Assembly (NCBI GenBank): GCA_036365455.1
Contig: JAWQUS010000032.1
Span: 18,546,001-18,610,000, forward strand
Source: Macrosoma leucophasiata
Lineage: Eukaryota > Arthropoda > Insecta > Lepidoptera > Hedylidae
Direction of reading: 5' to 3'
Length of the DNA: 64,000 bases
Shown: one piece after another, positions 1 to 11,274 of the stretch
Layout: every line of letters starts with the position of its first letter
How positions within the stretch are numbered: the first letter of the stretch is position 1
Program-made: the position numbers and the translations under genes
The notes under the pieces: generated by a model
What the model was told of the DNA's origin: nothing
The model's input: only the letters and a program-made list of their open reading frames with translations
Database searches by the model: none

Positions 1-139
1 CCACCCATGTTCTGACCGTTGCACCTGGCCTCTCTTAGCGCCAAATTGATACGGATCCACCCGTATTGATGATGCCACCACGCATAGCGAGAATAAGATC
101 TGGAAACCAAATTATTCAAAATTACTAATAAGTACTGTA

Positions 140-345
140 TGTACGATCCGGTTGGTCAGCGATATGAGACGACCGTTTGATTCGAAGGAACGCGGGTTCG
201 ATTCCCGCACTTCACTCATCGTTCATTTTTTTCGGGTCTGGGTGTTTGTGTATGTGTTGTGTGTGTACAACGGCACCCACGACACAGGTTTATACCTAGT
301 GTGGGGTGTGAGTGTAAGCGTATTTTATTTTTATACATAAAAAGC
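140..345 (+). repeat. tRNA-derived SINE, family D
   Basis: The head carries a tRNA-like B box (GGTTCGATTCC, about 199-209). The body reads TTCGGGTCTGGGTGTTTGTG and runs to an A/T-rich end. The same head and body recur at 15484-15700, which shows this is a dispersed repeat. It is not a functional tRNA because the cloverleaf is not preserved. Confidence 0.7.
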
Positions 346-604
346 AGTCTCAATGATTGAGTGGTATGAGACCACTGCTAGGTTGGAGGAATTTATATCT
401 TTTTTTTTTCAACAATGATAGACCTTTAATATTTTTATATGCGATCGCTTAAAGCGAGCCTCTTAATAAATAGAAGTCATGTACCGTACGTTTGACACCA
501 TGTAGATAGAGGCAACAGAACAAGGATAGAGTTCTCATTGGTGGTAAGTTAACATTGCATCTTACTGTTGGTAGATTCCAGTATAGGGATTCGAGGACGT
601 AGGT

Positions 605-817
605 ATCCCCACATTACTAATCTATCTGCCGCCAATGGTAGTGTTCAGCACTATCGTGTTCCAGTTAGATGGTGATGTATGGCTCCGTAATAACTATCAC
701 AGAGGTATAACAACTTAGGTGTCAGGAGTGGCAACGCATCAGCATTTTGTCCTCTGGTTTTGTGTAGATGTCTATAGGCTGCAGTCATCACTTAACTTGC
801 TTGTGAACTGCATGCTT
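605..817 (+). repeat. Bm1/Metulj-like SINE, family A (5'-truncated)
   Basis: Sense copy containing the family landmarks CACTATCGTGTTCC, GGCTGCAGTCATCACTTAA and GAACTGCATGC. It abuts an opposite-strand copy at 818-1090, so the two tails meet tail to tail. Confidence 0.75.
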
Positions 818-1090
818 TTTTTATGTAGGTAATGGATGCGGCAAACAAGCATGCAGTTCATATTGATGTTTAGTGATGACTGCAGGTTATAGACACTAAC
901 ACAAAGACCAAGGTCAAAATGCAGATGCGTTACCACTCCTGAAGCCTAAGGTGTCATGCTTCTGTGCCGGAAATTACAGGGCCGTCCATTACCACCTGAC
1001 CGGAACACGATAGTGCTGAACACTACCATTTAGCGGCAAGTATATTAGATAATGCGATGGTGCCTATGCCCGCGAGCTCCACCAGTAAAA
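818..1090 (-). repeat. Bm1/Metulj-like SINE, family A
   Basis: On the plus strand it runs from TTTTTTTATGTA (the reversed A tail) through GCAAACAAGCATGCAGTTCA and GAACACGATAGTGCTGAACA to a degraded head near CCACCAGTAAAA. About twenty copies or fragments of this family lie in the window. Confidence 0.8.
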
Positions 1091-1398
1091 CAATTTGAGC
1101 TTGCTTGCTACCTTCGTTACAAAATAAAAACTTTACGAGTAACTTATAGACGATCAACTTATAAAATGTGCTTGAAAAGCGGCACCCTACATTGCGCAGG
1201 GTCATACACGCAGATATATAAGGTTGGGGAAAGTCTTTTCGCATTATAGTATGTATGAACTTGTAATAAAATCTCTTTAGCTGTAGTATTTGTATCTGGC
1301 TGGTTTTGGTATCATTGAAAGTTAAAATGTTAAAGAACATAATTCCAAATTCAAATTAGGCAAATGTGTGATTTTCATTTGTTTTTCGTACTGTCAAG

Positions 1399-2933
1399 AT
1401 GAGTGAATCTAATGAAGAAATTCGATACATTTTAAAATTTTACTAAAAAAAAGGTAAAATTGCAACGCAAGCCGCGAAAAAAAATTGCGATGTTTATGGA
1501 CCTAGTGCAGTGTCTGTGAGAGTAGCACAAAGGAGATGTTGCGAGCTCGGCTCTAGAACGTACACATCCTCAAAAAATGCGTAAATTAAAGAAGAATCCG
1601 AAAAAAAAGCAATTTATTTATTCAAGTATATATTTTAGAGTTACTACCACATTTCATTCAAACGATTTTATCATTTTCAACCATATTCAACATGGCGGCG
1701 ACACAGCCGACGCTTCATCAAATTGGATATCGATTAGTTTAAGTTCTTAGTATTAACACATGAAATCGATTTCGATAGTATTCAGAAAATATTACTTTTT
1801 TCTCCAAGTTCTCTATAATTAAAAAACAATTTAAAAAATTAAAATGTCAAAATGACATCGCCCGCCATATTCGCCATGTTGGTTTGAGTTGCGATTCTAA
1901 CTGCAAATAATATTTTGTAACTGCAAACAAAGCTTAATAAGTGAAAATATGCAGTAAAAAACGTTTATATATTGATTTTCCTGTTAATGATATTGTGTAC
2001 AATACATGGCCGGAGGTCCACACATTTTTGCAACATCTCCTTTGGTTTAAGCGTTTTCAATCCGGAAATTTTGATGTCAAAGATGCACCTCGCTCTGGTC
2101 GCCTTATTACGGATAAAATGAATGCCATTTTTGAAAAAGTGGAGCAAGATCGACATATCAGTAGTTACGACGTAGCTGATGAACTGAAAATTGATCACAA
2201 AATAGTTTTGGCGCATTTGAAAAAAGCTGGGTACAAAAAAAAGCTCGATATTTGGGTACCGCACGAGCTTACTGAAAGAAACCTAATGAACCGTGTACTC
2301 ATTTCTGATTCTTTATTTCGACGTAATGAAACCGAATCATTTTTGAAGAAGCTGATAACTGGTGATGAAAAGTGGATCACGTACGACAAGAACGTGCGAA
2401 AAAGGTCGTGGTCAAAGGCCGGTCAGGCTTCACAGACTGTGGCGAAACCCGGGTTAACTCGCAATAAGGTAATGTTGTGTGTGTGGTGGGATTGGAAGGG
2501 CATTATTCATTATGAGCTATTACCACCAGGCAGGACTATCGATTTTGAACTCTATTGCGAACACCTGATGAGATTAAAGCACGAAGTTGAGAGAAAGCGG
2601 CCGGAATTGATCAACAGAAGGGGTGTGGTGTTTCATCATGATAACGCTAGACCTCACACATCTATAGCCACTCAGCAAAAATTAAGAGAGTTTGGCTGGG
2701 AGGTGTTAATGCATCCGCCGTATAGTCCTGACCTCGCACCTTCGGATTTCCACCTGTTTCGGTCTCTTCAGAATTCTTTATGCAATGTTAGGTTAACATC
2801 ACGAGAGGACTGCCAAATCCACTTGTCGCAGTATTTTGATGAGAAGTCCCAAAATTTTTATAGCAATGGGATCATGTCCCTACCTACAAGATGGCAAAAG
2901 GTTATCGAACAAAATGGTACATACATACTTTAG
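1399..2933 (+). pseudogene. mariner transposase pseudogene
   Basis: The original start is ATG at 1399, but the frame meets a TAA after about 15 codons, and a Spy-like insertion splits the N-terminal helix-turn-helix region. Downstream of 2041 the frame stays open to the stop at 2933. It keeps the mariner D,D34D core: ITGDEKW, then HHDNARPHT, then YSPDLAPSDFHLF, with 34 residues between the last two catalytic aspartates. An apparent 330-codon frame starting at 1941 begins inside the insertion, so its first 33 codons are not mariner. Tc1/mariner superfamily membership is clear; activity is excluded by the breaks. Confidence 0.92.
1532..2040. mobile_element. Spy-like nonautonomous DNA transposon in mariner
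   Basis: A 509-bp insertion with perfect 11-bp terminal inverted repeats, GGAGATGTTGC and GCAACATCTCC. The left flank ends CACAAA and the right begins TTTGGTTT. The mariner copy at 40045-41339 shows the unoccupied site CACAAATTTGGTTT, so insertion split AAATTT with no target duplication. As I recall it, that is the signature of the Spy group of DNA transposons (insertion between AAA and TTT, no duplication). No transposase frame is visible. Confidence 0.75.
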
Positions 2934-3008
2934 TTAAATTTAAATAAAATATATTACAAAATGTTTTGAATTATCTTAAAAAATGCGAAGAAACTTTTTC
3001 CCCAACCT

Positions 3009-3478
3009 TTTAAATATATTTTAATTATTAATTTTGCCGTTAATCATCAAATAATTTTAAAACTTGCTGAAATTGGTCGGCTCGTGTTTACCAATTAGTA
3101 GAGATTACCCAATTACATTAGGATTATGAATTATTAATGATTTTACGGCTGAAGGTAGCCGATTAGTTGAGCGTGTATTTTTGTTGATATCTTAGTTTGT
3201 TAGTCGGAAATTAGGGTAAGTGCGTCAGGGTAAGTAAGTCAGACTACGGATGATTTATAGGAAAGAAATGTATCATAAAATGTCCCTTATATATTGACAG
3301 TCAATATTGTTCGTAAGTTGTATCTATAAAATTGGCTAGAATTGGAAGTTTCTCATAAAATTTTAAATGTACCTTTATGTAATTATTTACTAACATATTA
3401 TTTACTATCAAAATTACACATTTAACCTCATGAAGATTCAATTTTACGCTAAACCGCTAGGTCACGTGATCTTTGCAC
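3009..3478. other. AT-rich stretch, nothing recognised
   Basis: No coding frame, RNA gene or repeat with a second copy in the window was seen here. Confidence 0.5.
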
Positions 3479-3589
3479 TGTGACATCACAGTCCGCCTTC
3501 CGTTTTATTAAAAGTCTAAAGTATATAGAAGTCGTTAAACTATACAGTTCAACGACTTCTATATATTATCATTATATTGTGACGTCACG
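3479..3589. repeat. small palindromic element
   Basis: Perfect 15-bp arms TATATAGAAGTCGTT (3522-3536) and AACGACTTCTATATA (3551-3565) sit between TGTGACATCAC (3479-3489) and TGTGACGTCAC (3578-3588). This looks like a MITE, but no second copy was found. Confidence 0.5.
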
Positions 3590-4009
3590 CCAGGGTCTAT
3601 AATGCCCACTTGCCTTACATTTTCTTCATATCGTGTTTCAATAATGTTAAATTCATTTCACAATAATGAAAACAATCAATTATTGATTTTAAATTTATTA
3701 ATTATTATACCTAACATACAAGATTATTTGCTTGTTTTATTGTCTATTTTTGAAGATTTTGAAAGACAGAACACTAAATCCAACCAAAATGTAATTGTAG
3801 ACGCACATAAAATTCGTACATTGCATAATACGAGTATTAACAATTGGTATTTAATTAATTCAATGGTAATTAATAAGATGAATGCCATTACAACACGTGA
3901 TATAAGATTATTATGTTAAAATCTAGATTATGAGTTAATTAAACAAATCTGATCATTTTGTAGGGCAAAGGAATAAACATTAAAAGTAAAATATTGAGAT
4001 CGTCACAAC

Positions 4010-4100
4010 ATGACTTTTTTATGTAAGGAATCTGGCAAACAAGCTTGCAGCTCACATTGATGTTAAGTGATGACTGCAGCCTATCACACAAAAAACCATC
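4010..4100 (-). repeat. SINE family A fragment
   Basis: Tail-side fragment with CAAACAAGCTTGCAG and GTTAAGTGATGACTGCAGCC; the rest is lost. Confidence 0.6.
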
Positions 4101-4149
4101 ATCAGGGATCTACACAAAACCCAATCGTGAAAATGTTGATATAGATTAG

Positions 4150-4330
4150 ACATCGCTTTACTCGAATTACTGACTGTGACTATGACCGTCAGACTGATAA
4201 TTGACTGACTGACTCTGAGTTTTACTGCTTTTAAGCTGCTTATTACGAATACGAAATATCGTTTTACTTGACACTGGCAATATGGGTGATAGCGATGCCA
4301 TTATACTATACGAAAAAAAAACGAACAGAC
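4150..4330. repeat. dispersed repeat, second copy at 61105-61255
   Basis: Shares GCTTTACTCGAATTACTG, the GACTGACTGACT run and CGTTTTACTTGACACTGGCA with the copy in PPO gene B intron 1. The class is unknown. Confidence 0.6.
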
Positions 4331-4394
4331 ATGAAGTTACTTTCATATCATTCATACATACAGAAAAACAAGAGTCCGACCGTGAAGGACCGTT

Positions 4395-4505
4395 AAGTTT
4401 TTTTTTTTACGGTAATAGGATGACCAACGAGCTAAGCACCTGATGGATAGTGGTGTCCGTTGCCTATGAACATTTGCAACATCAACTACCTATCCTTGAT
4501 TTGAT
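4395..4505 (-). repeat. LINE family G 3' end, degraded
   Basis: Reversed A-rich tail followed by CACCTGATGG, GTCCGTTGCCTATGAACA and TTTGCAACA, the 3' end seen better preserved at 13346-13905. Confidence 0.55.
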
Positions 4506-4786
4506 AACCATTGCAAAATGCTTACAAAAACATAAAACATTAAAAAGAATCTCCAAAATCCAAAATTGGAAAATAATTATAACTGGGTATTTAACTAGAG
4601 GTACGTAAATTGTTTTTCTTTATTTGAATTTTTATATTATTTGTCCCAGTACCTACCCTTGATGAAGGACATGTATGCCCTCAGATGCTCAGATATTTGT
4701 TTTTAATATTCTGTATAAGCTCCTAGGAACGTTGAGATTAAGTGAATTTTTAAAAGAACTGATGATAAAAAGTGAACAACAATATT

Positions 4787-5774
4787 TTTTTTTTTTTTTT
4801 TTATGTAATTGAAGTGGCAAACAAGCATGCAGTTCACATTGATAGAAATAGAAATAGAAATAGAAAATATTTTTATTTCGAATAGATCTTTACAGATACT
4901 TTCAAAACGTCAATAAATCATAAACTACCTAGAGCGAATAACCATTACATATAGTAAAGAAAAATCATATATTAATAGTAAATTAAAAATTAAAATTTAA
5001 ACTATTTGGTTAAAACATAATAATCATAAAATTTTTCAATTCCTTCAATGATAATAAATGAAGAAAAAGAAAAACTTATTCGTCAAGATCAATGTTATTC
5101 ACTTAGCAGAGTTCCAAGTGCAGTCACTACTGAGAAGAACTCCGCTACCCAACAAACTCAGTAAGAGCTCTTTTAAATGAAAGCTTAAATCTAGTACAGA
5201 TTATCGTGAAAAATCAAATAATGTCAACGTCCACAGCATAGATGCAAATAAACTGCTATCTACTAAATGTGATGTAGCCCCTGCAAACCAGAACAGACCA
5301 GTCCCCACCAACAGCACCCGTTCACGAGTATGACGCATGTGACAGCCATTGCCCTCCTCGACCATTTTAGAGGGAAGTGAGCAACCCGCCACACGACGCC
5401 GCCAAAGGCAAAGACATTTAAGCGTGCATGACTGTTCCGGATATGCATACGGCAAAATAAAAGATGGAATTCATTTTCAGCCAAGGTATTCACATTATTC
5501 AACCCTTAACAATGTGTAACAATGTGTATTGATGTTAAGTGATGACTGCAGCCTATAGACACCCACACAAAGACCAAGGTCAAAATGCAAATGCGTTACC
5601 ACTCCTGAGGCCTAAGGTGTTATGCCTCTGTGCCGGAAATTACAGGGCCGTACATTACCACCTGACCGGAACACGATAGTGCTGAACACTACCATTTAGC
5701 GGCAAGTAAATCAGGTAATGCGGTGGTGCCTACGCCCGCGAGCTTCGTCACTGGAGCTCTACCACCAGTAAAAA
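4787..5774 (-). repeat. SINE family A, split by nested insertion
   Basis: The copy starts with the reversed A tail near 4787, stops after CACATTGAT at 4843, resumes with ATTGATGTTAAGTGATGACT near 5524 and ends at CCACCAGTAAAA. ATTGAT appears on both sides of the insertion, as a target duplication would. Confidence 0.75.
4844..5523 (-). repeat. nested LINE 3' end, family F
   Basis: Starts with (AGAAAT)n and continues with TTTCGAATAGATCTTTACAG. Related copies are at 8962-9245, 17812-18040 and 23630-24016, where the sense strand ends in TTCTATTCTATTCTA. A 3'-UTR-like, 5'-truncated retroelement is likely; no coding part is visible. Confidence 0.55.
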
Positions 5775-6430
5775 TAATGATGTAAAGTAATTAATTGCTT
5801 ACAAATTTTTCAACTTTCCTTTTCCTAAATAAATTTAAGAAAAAAAGAATTAGTCTCCCATAATAATTTCACCCCGAATTTCACCGACAAGCTTTTAAAT
5901 TTCACCCAAAAAAGCAATGTAAACTTACCACTATATACAAATTCATCGTTGTAAGCCAATGGCAGCTCACCAACCAATACTACAATATTCGGAATCCTTG
6001 CACAAGTTTTATAGACATCGATAATTGTTGTATCGTGCAATAGTACACCGACATCCTACTACACCCATTTTTTTTTGGATATAATAGGAAAATCACACGC
6101 CCAGTGATAATGATAAAAAATGTGCAGTTTGCTTGTTCAGTGAGGATGCGATTTTCGTTATCACGATTTCCCGCCGATAATCCATTTCTGATAATATATG
6201 TTCTTGTTCAATTTATGTATTTCTAATTTAATCAGGTCAAGTGTGATCTGCAGCCCTCTGATAATAATTAGGGTTCCGAGCCACTAAAGGATAAAGTAAA
6301 CCCCTAAATTTATGACATTTCTGTGAAGAATTTATTTAAGTATCCAGTTGAAATTAATAACAAATACATAGCAAATGTTAAGTGTGCAATTCACAGACTG
6401 CACTACGACTTTACTTTCAGCAAAGAATGC
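5775..6430. other. unassigned sequence
   Basis: AT-rich. The short minus-strand frame here has no recognisable motif. Confidence 0.4.
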
Positions 6431-6435
6431 TTAAA

Positions 6436-6735
6436 ATTTTTTTCATGTAATGAAGGTGGCAAACAAGCATGCTAGCTGCACATTGATGTTAAAGTGATGA
6501 CTGCAGCCTATAGCCATCTACATAAAAACCAGAGGTCAAAATACAGATGTGTTGCCACCCCTGACTCCTAAGTTGTTACGTCTCTGTGATAGTTATTACG
6601 GGGCCATACATTACCATCTAACCAGAACACGATAGTGCTGAACCATTTGGCCACCATTTTGTACGCTGATAAGTTAGGTAATGCGGTGGTGCCTACGCCC
6701 TCGAGCTCCTCCTCCTGCACTGTAACTCTCTCTGG
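6436..6735 (-). repeat. SINE family A
   Basis: Reversed A tail, GCAAACAAGCATGC, GTGATGACTGCAGCCTATAG, CACGATAGTGCTGAAC and TAATGCGGTGGTGCC in order. Confidence 0.75.
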
Positions 6736-7199
6736 TTGCGCTGCCATAGCTCCCCAGTGAGATGTAGCCCTGATGGCCGAATACTCAAACGTCACTCAAT
6801 TTTAAGCGACCCTCAAATGTGCGCTATCTCTTTCGTTTGAACGTGTTTTTTAGAAGATTTTTAAGTCTTACTTAGATTTAAGTAACGTTTGAGTATTTGG
6901 CCGTAATAGTTGTAAAAATATAACGTTTTTAAGTCAACGCAATCAAAATACGTGTCTACCGTTCACATAATTTTACCATACCTCTATTTGCAGTAGGTAA
7001 TGTGACCGTGACCTATGGTAATTTATGAAAGCAACAGTATTCCATTCCTGTGAAATGTGTGGCCTCATGTCTACAGTGTCAAAGTAAATTAGGCCTCAAT
7101 ATTTTAGACCTTTTGTACCTCCGGTTTTTGTACAGGTGTCTGGCTGCAGTAGGTGCTCTGTACGGTATGGACACATGGGTGAACTGCTTTTTTGCCACC

Positions 7200-7370
7200 T
7201 TCTTTACCTATCTACCGCCAAATAGTAGTGTTCAGAACAATCGTGTTCCGGCGTGATGGTAATGAATGGTCCCATTAAAACTTTCAGACAGGCAAAAGAA
7301 CTTAGGCCTCAGGGGTAGCAACGCATTAACATTTTGGACTTCAGTTTTTATTTGACGTCTACTCACACAT
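7200..7370 (+). repeat. SINE family A fragment
   Basis: Contains ACCGCCAAATAGTAGTGTTC, ATCGTGTTCCGG and ACTTAGGCCTCAGG in sense order, with both ends decayed. Confidence 0.55.
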
Positions 7371-7898
7371 TCACTTACCATCCATGCGAATTGTATACCA
7401 TTATGTCACATTCATGTCACACGCATTGACAAAAAGAGCAGCTTTATGCTGAATTGGGGACCATTTTGTAACAACAATTTGTAATTTTTCACGAAAACTG
7501 TATAGAGAAAATGTTTATATAATGTCTTACTTATTTTTGTTTTAGTTCTAAGTTGTTGTTGCAAATACAGTATTATTCTATTCTATTCTATACCTAAAAA
7601 AGCCAATGCACACTGAACCCATTCAAACAGCTTTGACTGACTCGTATACATAACTGGTTGATAATTAGCTGCAATTGTAATTTAAAATAAGCAATTAACT
7701 TACTTAACGCGAACACGAAATAACACATTGTTAACAATTATGATACTAAGCCGTAAGCCGTAAGGTCAAGTAAGGTGTCAGTGTCTTATAAGTAGAATAT
7801 GAATAAAACATAACCACCCACATACATTACTCGAAGGGATAGGCAAACACACATGCATGCATACGGGCATACATGCAAACAAACAATTAGCCAGTTAG

Positions 7899-8405
7899 GT
7901 TTTTTTTAATGTAATGTACCTAAGTGGTAAAAAGGCATGCAGTTTACATTGATGTTAAGTGATGACTACAGCCTTTAGACACCCACACGAAGACCAAGGT
8001 CAAAATGCAGATGCGTTGCCACTCCTGAGGCCTAAGGTGTCATGCCTCTGTGGTGGAAATTACAGGGCTGTACATTACCAACTGACCGGAACACGATAGT
8101 GCTGAACACTGTAAAGGGGAAAAGAGACATTCTACTGATATACTTTTTACATTAGTTTATGACATTTAGTTTTATCTTAGTGATATTCTTGACTTTACAT
8201 CTATTTTTTATCTTGTTTGACATGTATATCAATTGTTATTCGCTTTAATTTATTTTGTTTGTTTTTGACGTGTCATAAGAGGTGCCTGTCACCCTAAATG
8301 AATAAATGAGTTTCTGATTCTGATTCTGATTCTGATTCACTACCATTTAGCGGCAAGTATATCAGGTAATGCGGTGGTGCCTACGCCCGCGACCTCCGTC
8401 ACTAA
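7899..8405 (-). repeat. SINE family A, split by nested insertion
   Basis: Family A sequence breaks after GTGCTGAACACT at 8110 and resumes with ACTACCATTTAGCGGCAAGT at 8338. Confidence 0.75.
8111..8337 (+). repeat. nested retroelement 3' end with (TGATTC)n tail
   Basis: About 227 bp ending in AATAAATGAG then (TGATTC)n. A reverse copy lies at 17085-17300 in intron 6 of PPO gene A. The pattern of one fixed 3' end and a microsatellite tail fits a 5'-truncated LINE. Confidence 0.6.
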
Positions 8406-8784
8406 ATCCTCAATGATAAGAGTGATCATCCCCAAATATATTTTTTTCATGGTTTTGGATATTTTTTGGATATTTTGGTTTTTTTTTATACCTCTAAGGC
8501 GATACGAAGTTCGTCGGACAGCTAGTAATGTTTATAGAATTGTTTATTGAATATTGTTTACTTACATGTTATTTGTGTCCATTATCCTTATTCTATAATA
8601 ACAATAATTGTAGAGATAATACTGTGTGTCATAATAATGGATGTACACAATTTAGACAAAACAGGACGGTAGGTATCTGTCCCTATATACGTATGTATGT
8701 ACTTACACCTTCATTACATTAAAAAAGAAAAAAAGCGAAAGTTAATACATATATAATAATATATTCTCTAGATTATAAACATAC

Positions 8785-8915
8785 GTGGCCCGAAACGGCG
8801 TGCATGTATGAAGAGAATGATGAAGGTAGACGAGGCACGTGAGGTATTTCAGGACCGGGATAGCTGGCGCTCTACACTCTCTGCCTACCGTTAGGGACCT
8901 GGCGTGAAGATACAT
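8785..8915 (+). repeat. RTE-like LINE 3' end fragment
   Basis: Contains GGCGTGCATGTATGAAGAGA, GAAGGTAGACGAGGCACG and TGGCGTGAAGATACATACAT, the end of the LINE at 43290-43565. Confidence 0.65.
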
Positions 8916-8961
8916 ACATAAATATACGTAAAAATCAGGTTTGCAGCATATGTGGATGAGC

Positions 8962-9245
8962 GAAATGATTAGAATAGAATAGAATAGAAATTTTATTTTT
9001 ATTTCGAATAGATCTTTACAGATACTTTTAAAACGTCAATAAATCATAAAATACCTAGAGTGAATAACCATTACATAAAGTAAAAGCAAAATCATATATT
9101 AATAGTGAATTAAAAATTAGAATTTAAACTACTTGGTTCAAACATAATAATCACAAAATTTTTCAATTCCTTCAATGATGATAAATTAAGAAAAAGAAAA
9201 ACTTATTCGTTAAGATCAAAGTTATTCACTTAGCAGAGTTCCAAG
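8962..9245 (-). repeat. LINE 3' end, family F
   Basis: Begins with an AATAG microsatellite and TTTCGAATAGATCTTTACAG, and ends in TTAGCAGAGTTCCAAGTGCA; collinear with 4844-5245. Confidence 0.6.
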
Positions 9246-9289
9246 TGCAGTGCAGATTCTACAGTGGGATCCTAACCTAACCTAACCTA

Positions 9290-9380
9290 CTTCCACTTGG
9301 CGGTAGACAGATTAGGTAATGCGGTGGTGCCTACCTCAAGCTCCTACACTGGAGCTCTACTAGTGAGTAAAGTGAGTCTC
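9290..9380 (-). repeat. SINE family A head fragment
   Basis: Only the TAATGCGGTGGTGCCTACC and CTGGAGCTCTAC head region is left. Confidence 0.5.
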
Positions 9381-9589
9381 TTCTTTCCACGTGTGTTAGT
9401 TTAACAATTTAAATACCCATATAAAAAAATATAACTTGACCTAGTTATATTTTTATAGCCATGCGGAATTCAATGTATCGATAAGTGACCACATCCTTAC
9501 CACAACGTTATAAAGTCTCCCATAGTGATGCCCAATACCTATCGATATTTTGGCGTATCGATAAAACGAAATACGATGTACTGATATTT

Positions 9590-9900
9590 TAAAAACTTCC
9601 CACCTGTAGTCCCCGAAGGGGTAGGTAGAGGAAATTGCATTCAAACATACAAGCAAACACCCACTATTCGCAGGTTACGTTTTGACCCATGTAACAGGTG
9701 GCGAGCCTGTTGACATCTCCGGGCACATTACCATACTTCAAGGTACTGGACAATTGCCGGAAAATGGAATGTGTCCACCAGAAATAAAGGACTGTACACC
9801 ATTATCTCTGATAGCCCTCTACCGGGGTAATATGCTCAGAGATGTCAACAAGCTCGCCACCTGTTACAATGGCGTATCCTTGTATGCAGGCATTTATTTG
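9590..9900. repeat. tRNA-derived SINE family C, inverted pair
   Basis: Minus-strand family C sequence (GTAGTCCCCGAAGGGGTAGG, then ACAGGTGGCGAGCCTGTTGA at about 9694) is followed near 9830-9875 by a reverse-complement copy of the same segment (TCAACAAGCTCGCCACCTGT). The frame at 9682-9966 runs through this palindrome and is not a gene. Confidence 0.6.
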
Positions 9901-10222
9901 ACTACCCTTCGGGCAGGCTTAAAGTCGCTTTATTTTTGTAACTTAGTTTCTTTCTCTAAGTTATAATTAAAGGACACAAACCTTTAATTAAAAAATTGTA
10001 TATCATGTTATTTTTATGTGTTAAATAAATTATAAAAATATATATTTGATATAAGAATGTAATAAAAAAATCCTTTACGATATTTTCGATACGATATTTA
10101 CAATATCGATAAAATAAATACGATAAAGATCGTGTATCGATACAGTCAGTTGCGACACATTGCAATGCGATATATTGATACAAAGCGACATATCGACCAT
10201 CGCTAGTTGCCAGCCCTCGCAG

Positions 10223-10229
10223 TATATAA
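10223..10229 (+). promoter_or_regulatory. TATA box of PPO gene A
   Basis: TATATAA inside CGCAGTATATAAGG. The same CGCAGTATATAA core stands before the noncoding exon of PPO gene B, which supports both. A start site about 30 bases downstream (near 10253) is inferred. Confidence 0.65.
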
Positions 10230-10252
10230 GGACAGATATACCATGGTAAAGA

Positions 10253-10343
10253 CCAAATGCGAGCTGTGGAGGTTCCGGCTCACATAGAATGTATTTAGTA
10301 ATTATTTTTGTGTTTTCCTTTTGACTGAGTCCGAAAAATCTCG
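10253..10343 (+). other. noncoding first exon of PPO gene A (inferred)
   Basis: Begins about 30 bases after the TATA box and ends at a consensus donor, TCG|GTAAGT, at 10343/10344. It would join the acceptor CTACAG at 11266 and leave an 8-base leader, ATAGCAAA, before the start codon; gene B has the same arrangement. It contains a short upstream frame, ATG at 10289 to TGA at 10324 (11 codons), which gene B lacks. The start is approximate. Confidence 0.55.
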
Positions 10344-11266
10344 GTAAGTTCTTCATTATTCTATTATTCTTTTAATTGTGTGGAATTTTTGATCATTTTG
10401 CAGTCGAAATTATTTTATTTTATACGTTTATACAGGCTGGTCACTATTCATACGGACCAGAGTTCTCAAGTTGCCCGTAACATGTATGTATGTCTGTCAG
10501 TCTGTGCGCCACAACCGGTTTTCCAGAAAAATACTGGACCGATTGAGATGGAATTTGATACACCGTGTATCAGTGACCCAAATATGAACGTGTAACAAAA
10601 ATAAGTGAATTTCAAACACAGGGCCATATATGTATGTATGTATGTATGTTGAGTATTTTTTTTTTAAATTTGTAAATTAAAATAATTATGTTATCTATAA
10701 AATAAGACATTTAATTAATATTATATAAAAATTGTAAATTAAAATCATTATGCTAACTATAAAAATGTAATGTGTATGTATTATTTAAAAAATTTAATGA
10801 AATTTTGCAGTGCCAGAAAATGGCAACTAAGTATTACTACAACCTAATTTTAAGACCTATATGTATCTACTTAGTTAGCAAATAAATGACTATGACTATG
10901 AGGTATAAATTGAGTGGTACATTGCGTGATATAGGTACTAGGTAGATAGACAAGCCTTGTTAAAAGAATCTCAAAGATATTTTAGTAGTATAACATATTT
11001 TTTGATCATTTCAGCAATAATCATTTCGATATTATTAAAGAAAATAGACGAAAATTGACCATTCTCCCTTCACCTCGAAAATAACTAGACCTAAGATTTA
11101 TAAAACAAACGAAAAAATTGGATAAGAAATCTGTGGTATTTATGATAACTTGCAAGACCGACTCGCACTTAGCCGCTTTTTTTTCAATTTCTTTTAATTC
11201 ACTCGCAATGTTTATTGATATAAATAATATATGACAATGTGAGTACATTATAATATAATTCTACAG
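10344..11266 (+). other. 5'UTR intron of PPO gene A
   Basis: AT-rich, with an ATGT microsatellite near 10630. No gene was seen. Bounded by GTAAGT at 10344 and CTACAG at 11261-11266. Confidence 0.5.
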
Positions 11267-11274
11267 ATAGCAAA

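Larger units (their letters stand above)
1221..3008 (+). mobile_element. mariner element 1, interrupted and inactive
   Basis: The terminal inverted repeats read AGGTTGGGGAAA at the left and the matching TTTCCCCAACCT at the right. The left end follows TATA, fitting a TA target. The transposase is broken by an early stop and by a 509-bp nested insertion at 1532-2040. Two related copies are at 40045-41339 and from 63738 to the window end. Confidence 0.9.

Noticed and set aside
1941..2040. N-terminal extension of the 330-codon mariner frame
   Set aside because: These codons lie in the Spy-like insertion; the empty site in mariner 2 shows they are not mariner.
3602..3919. 105-codon AT-rich frame
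   Set aside because: No motif, no exon neighbours, composition as expected for AT-rich noncoding DNA. Not excluded as a relic.
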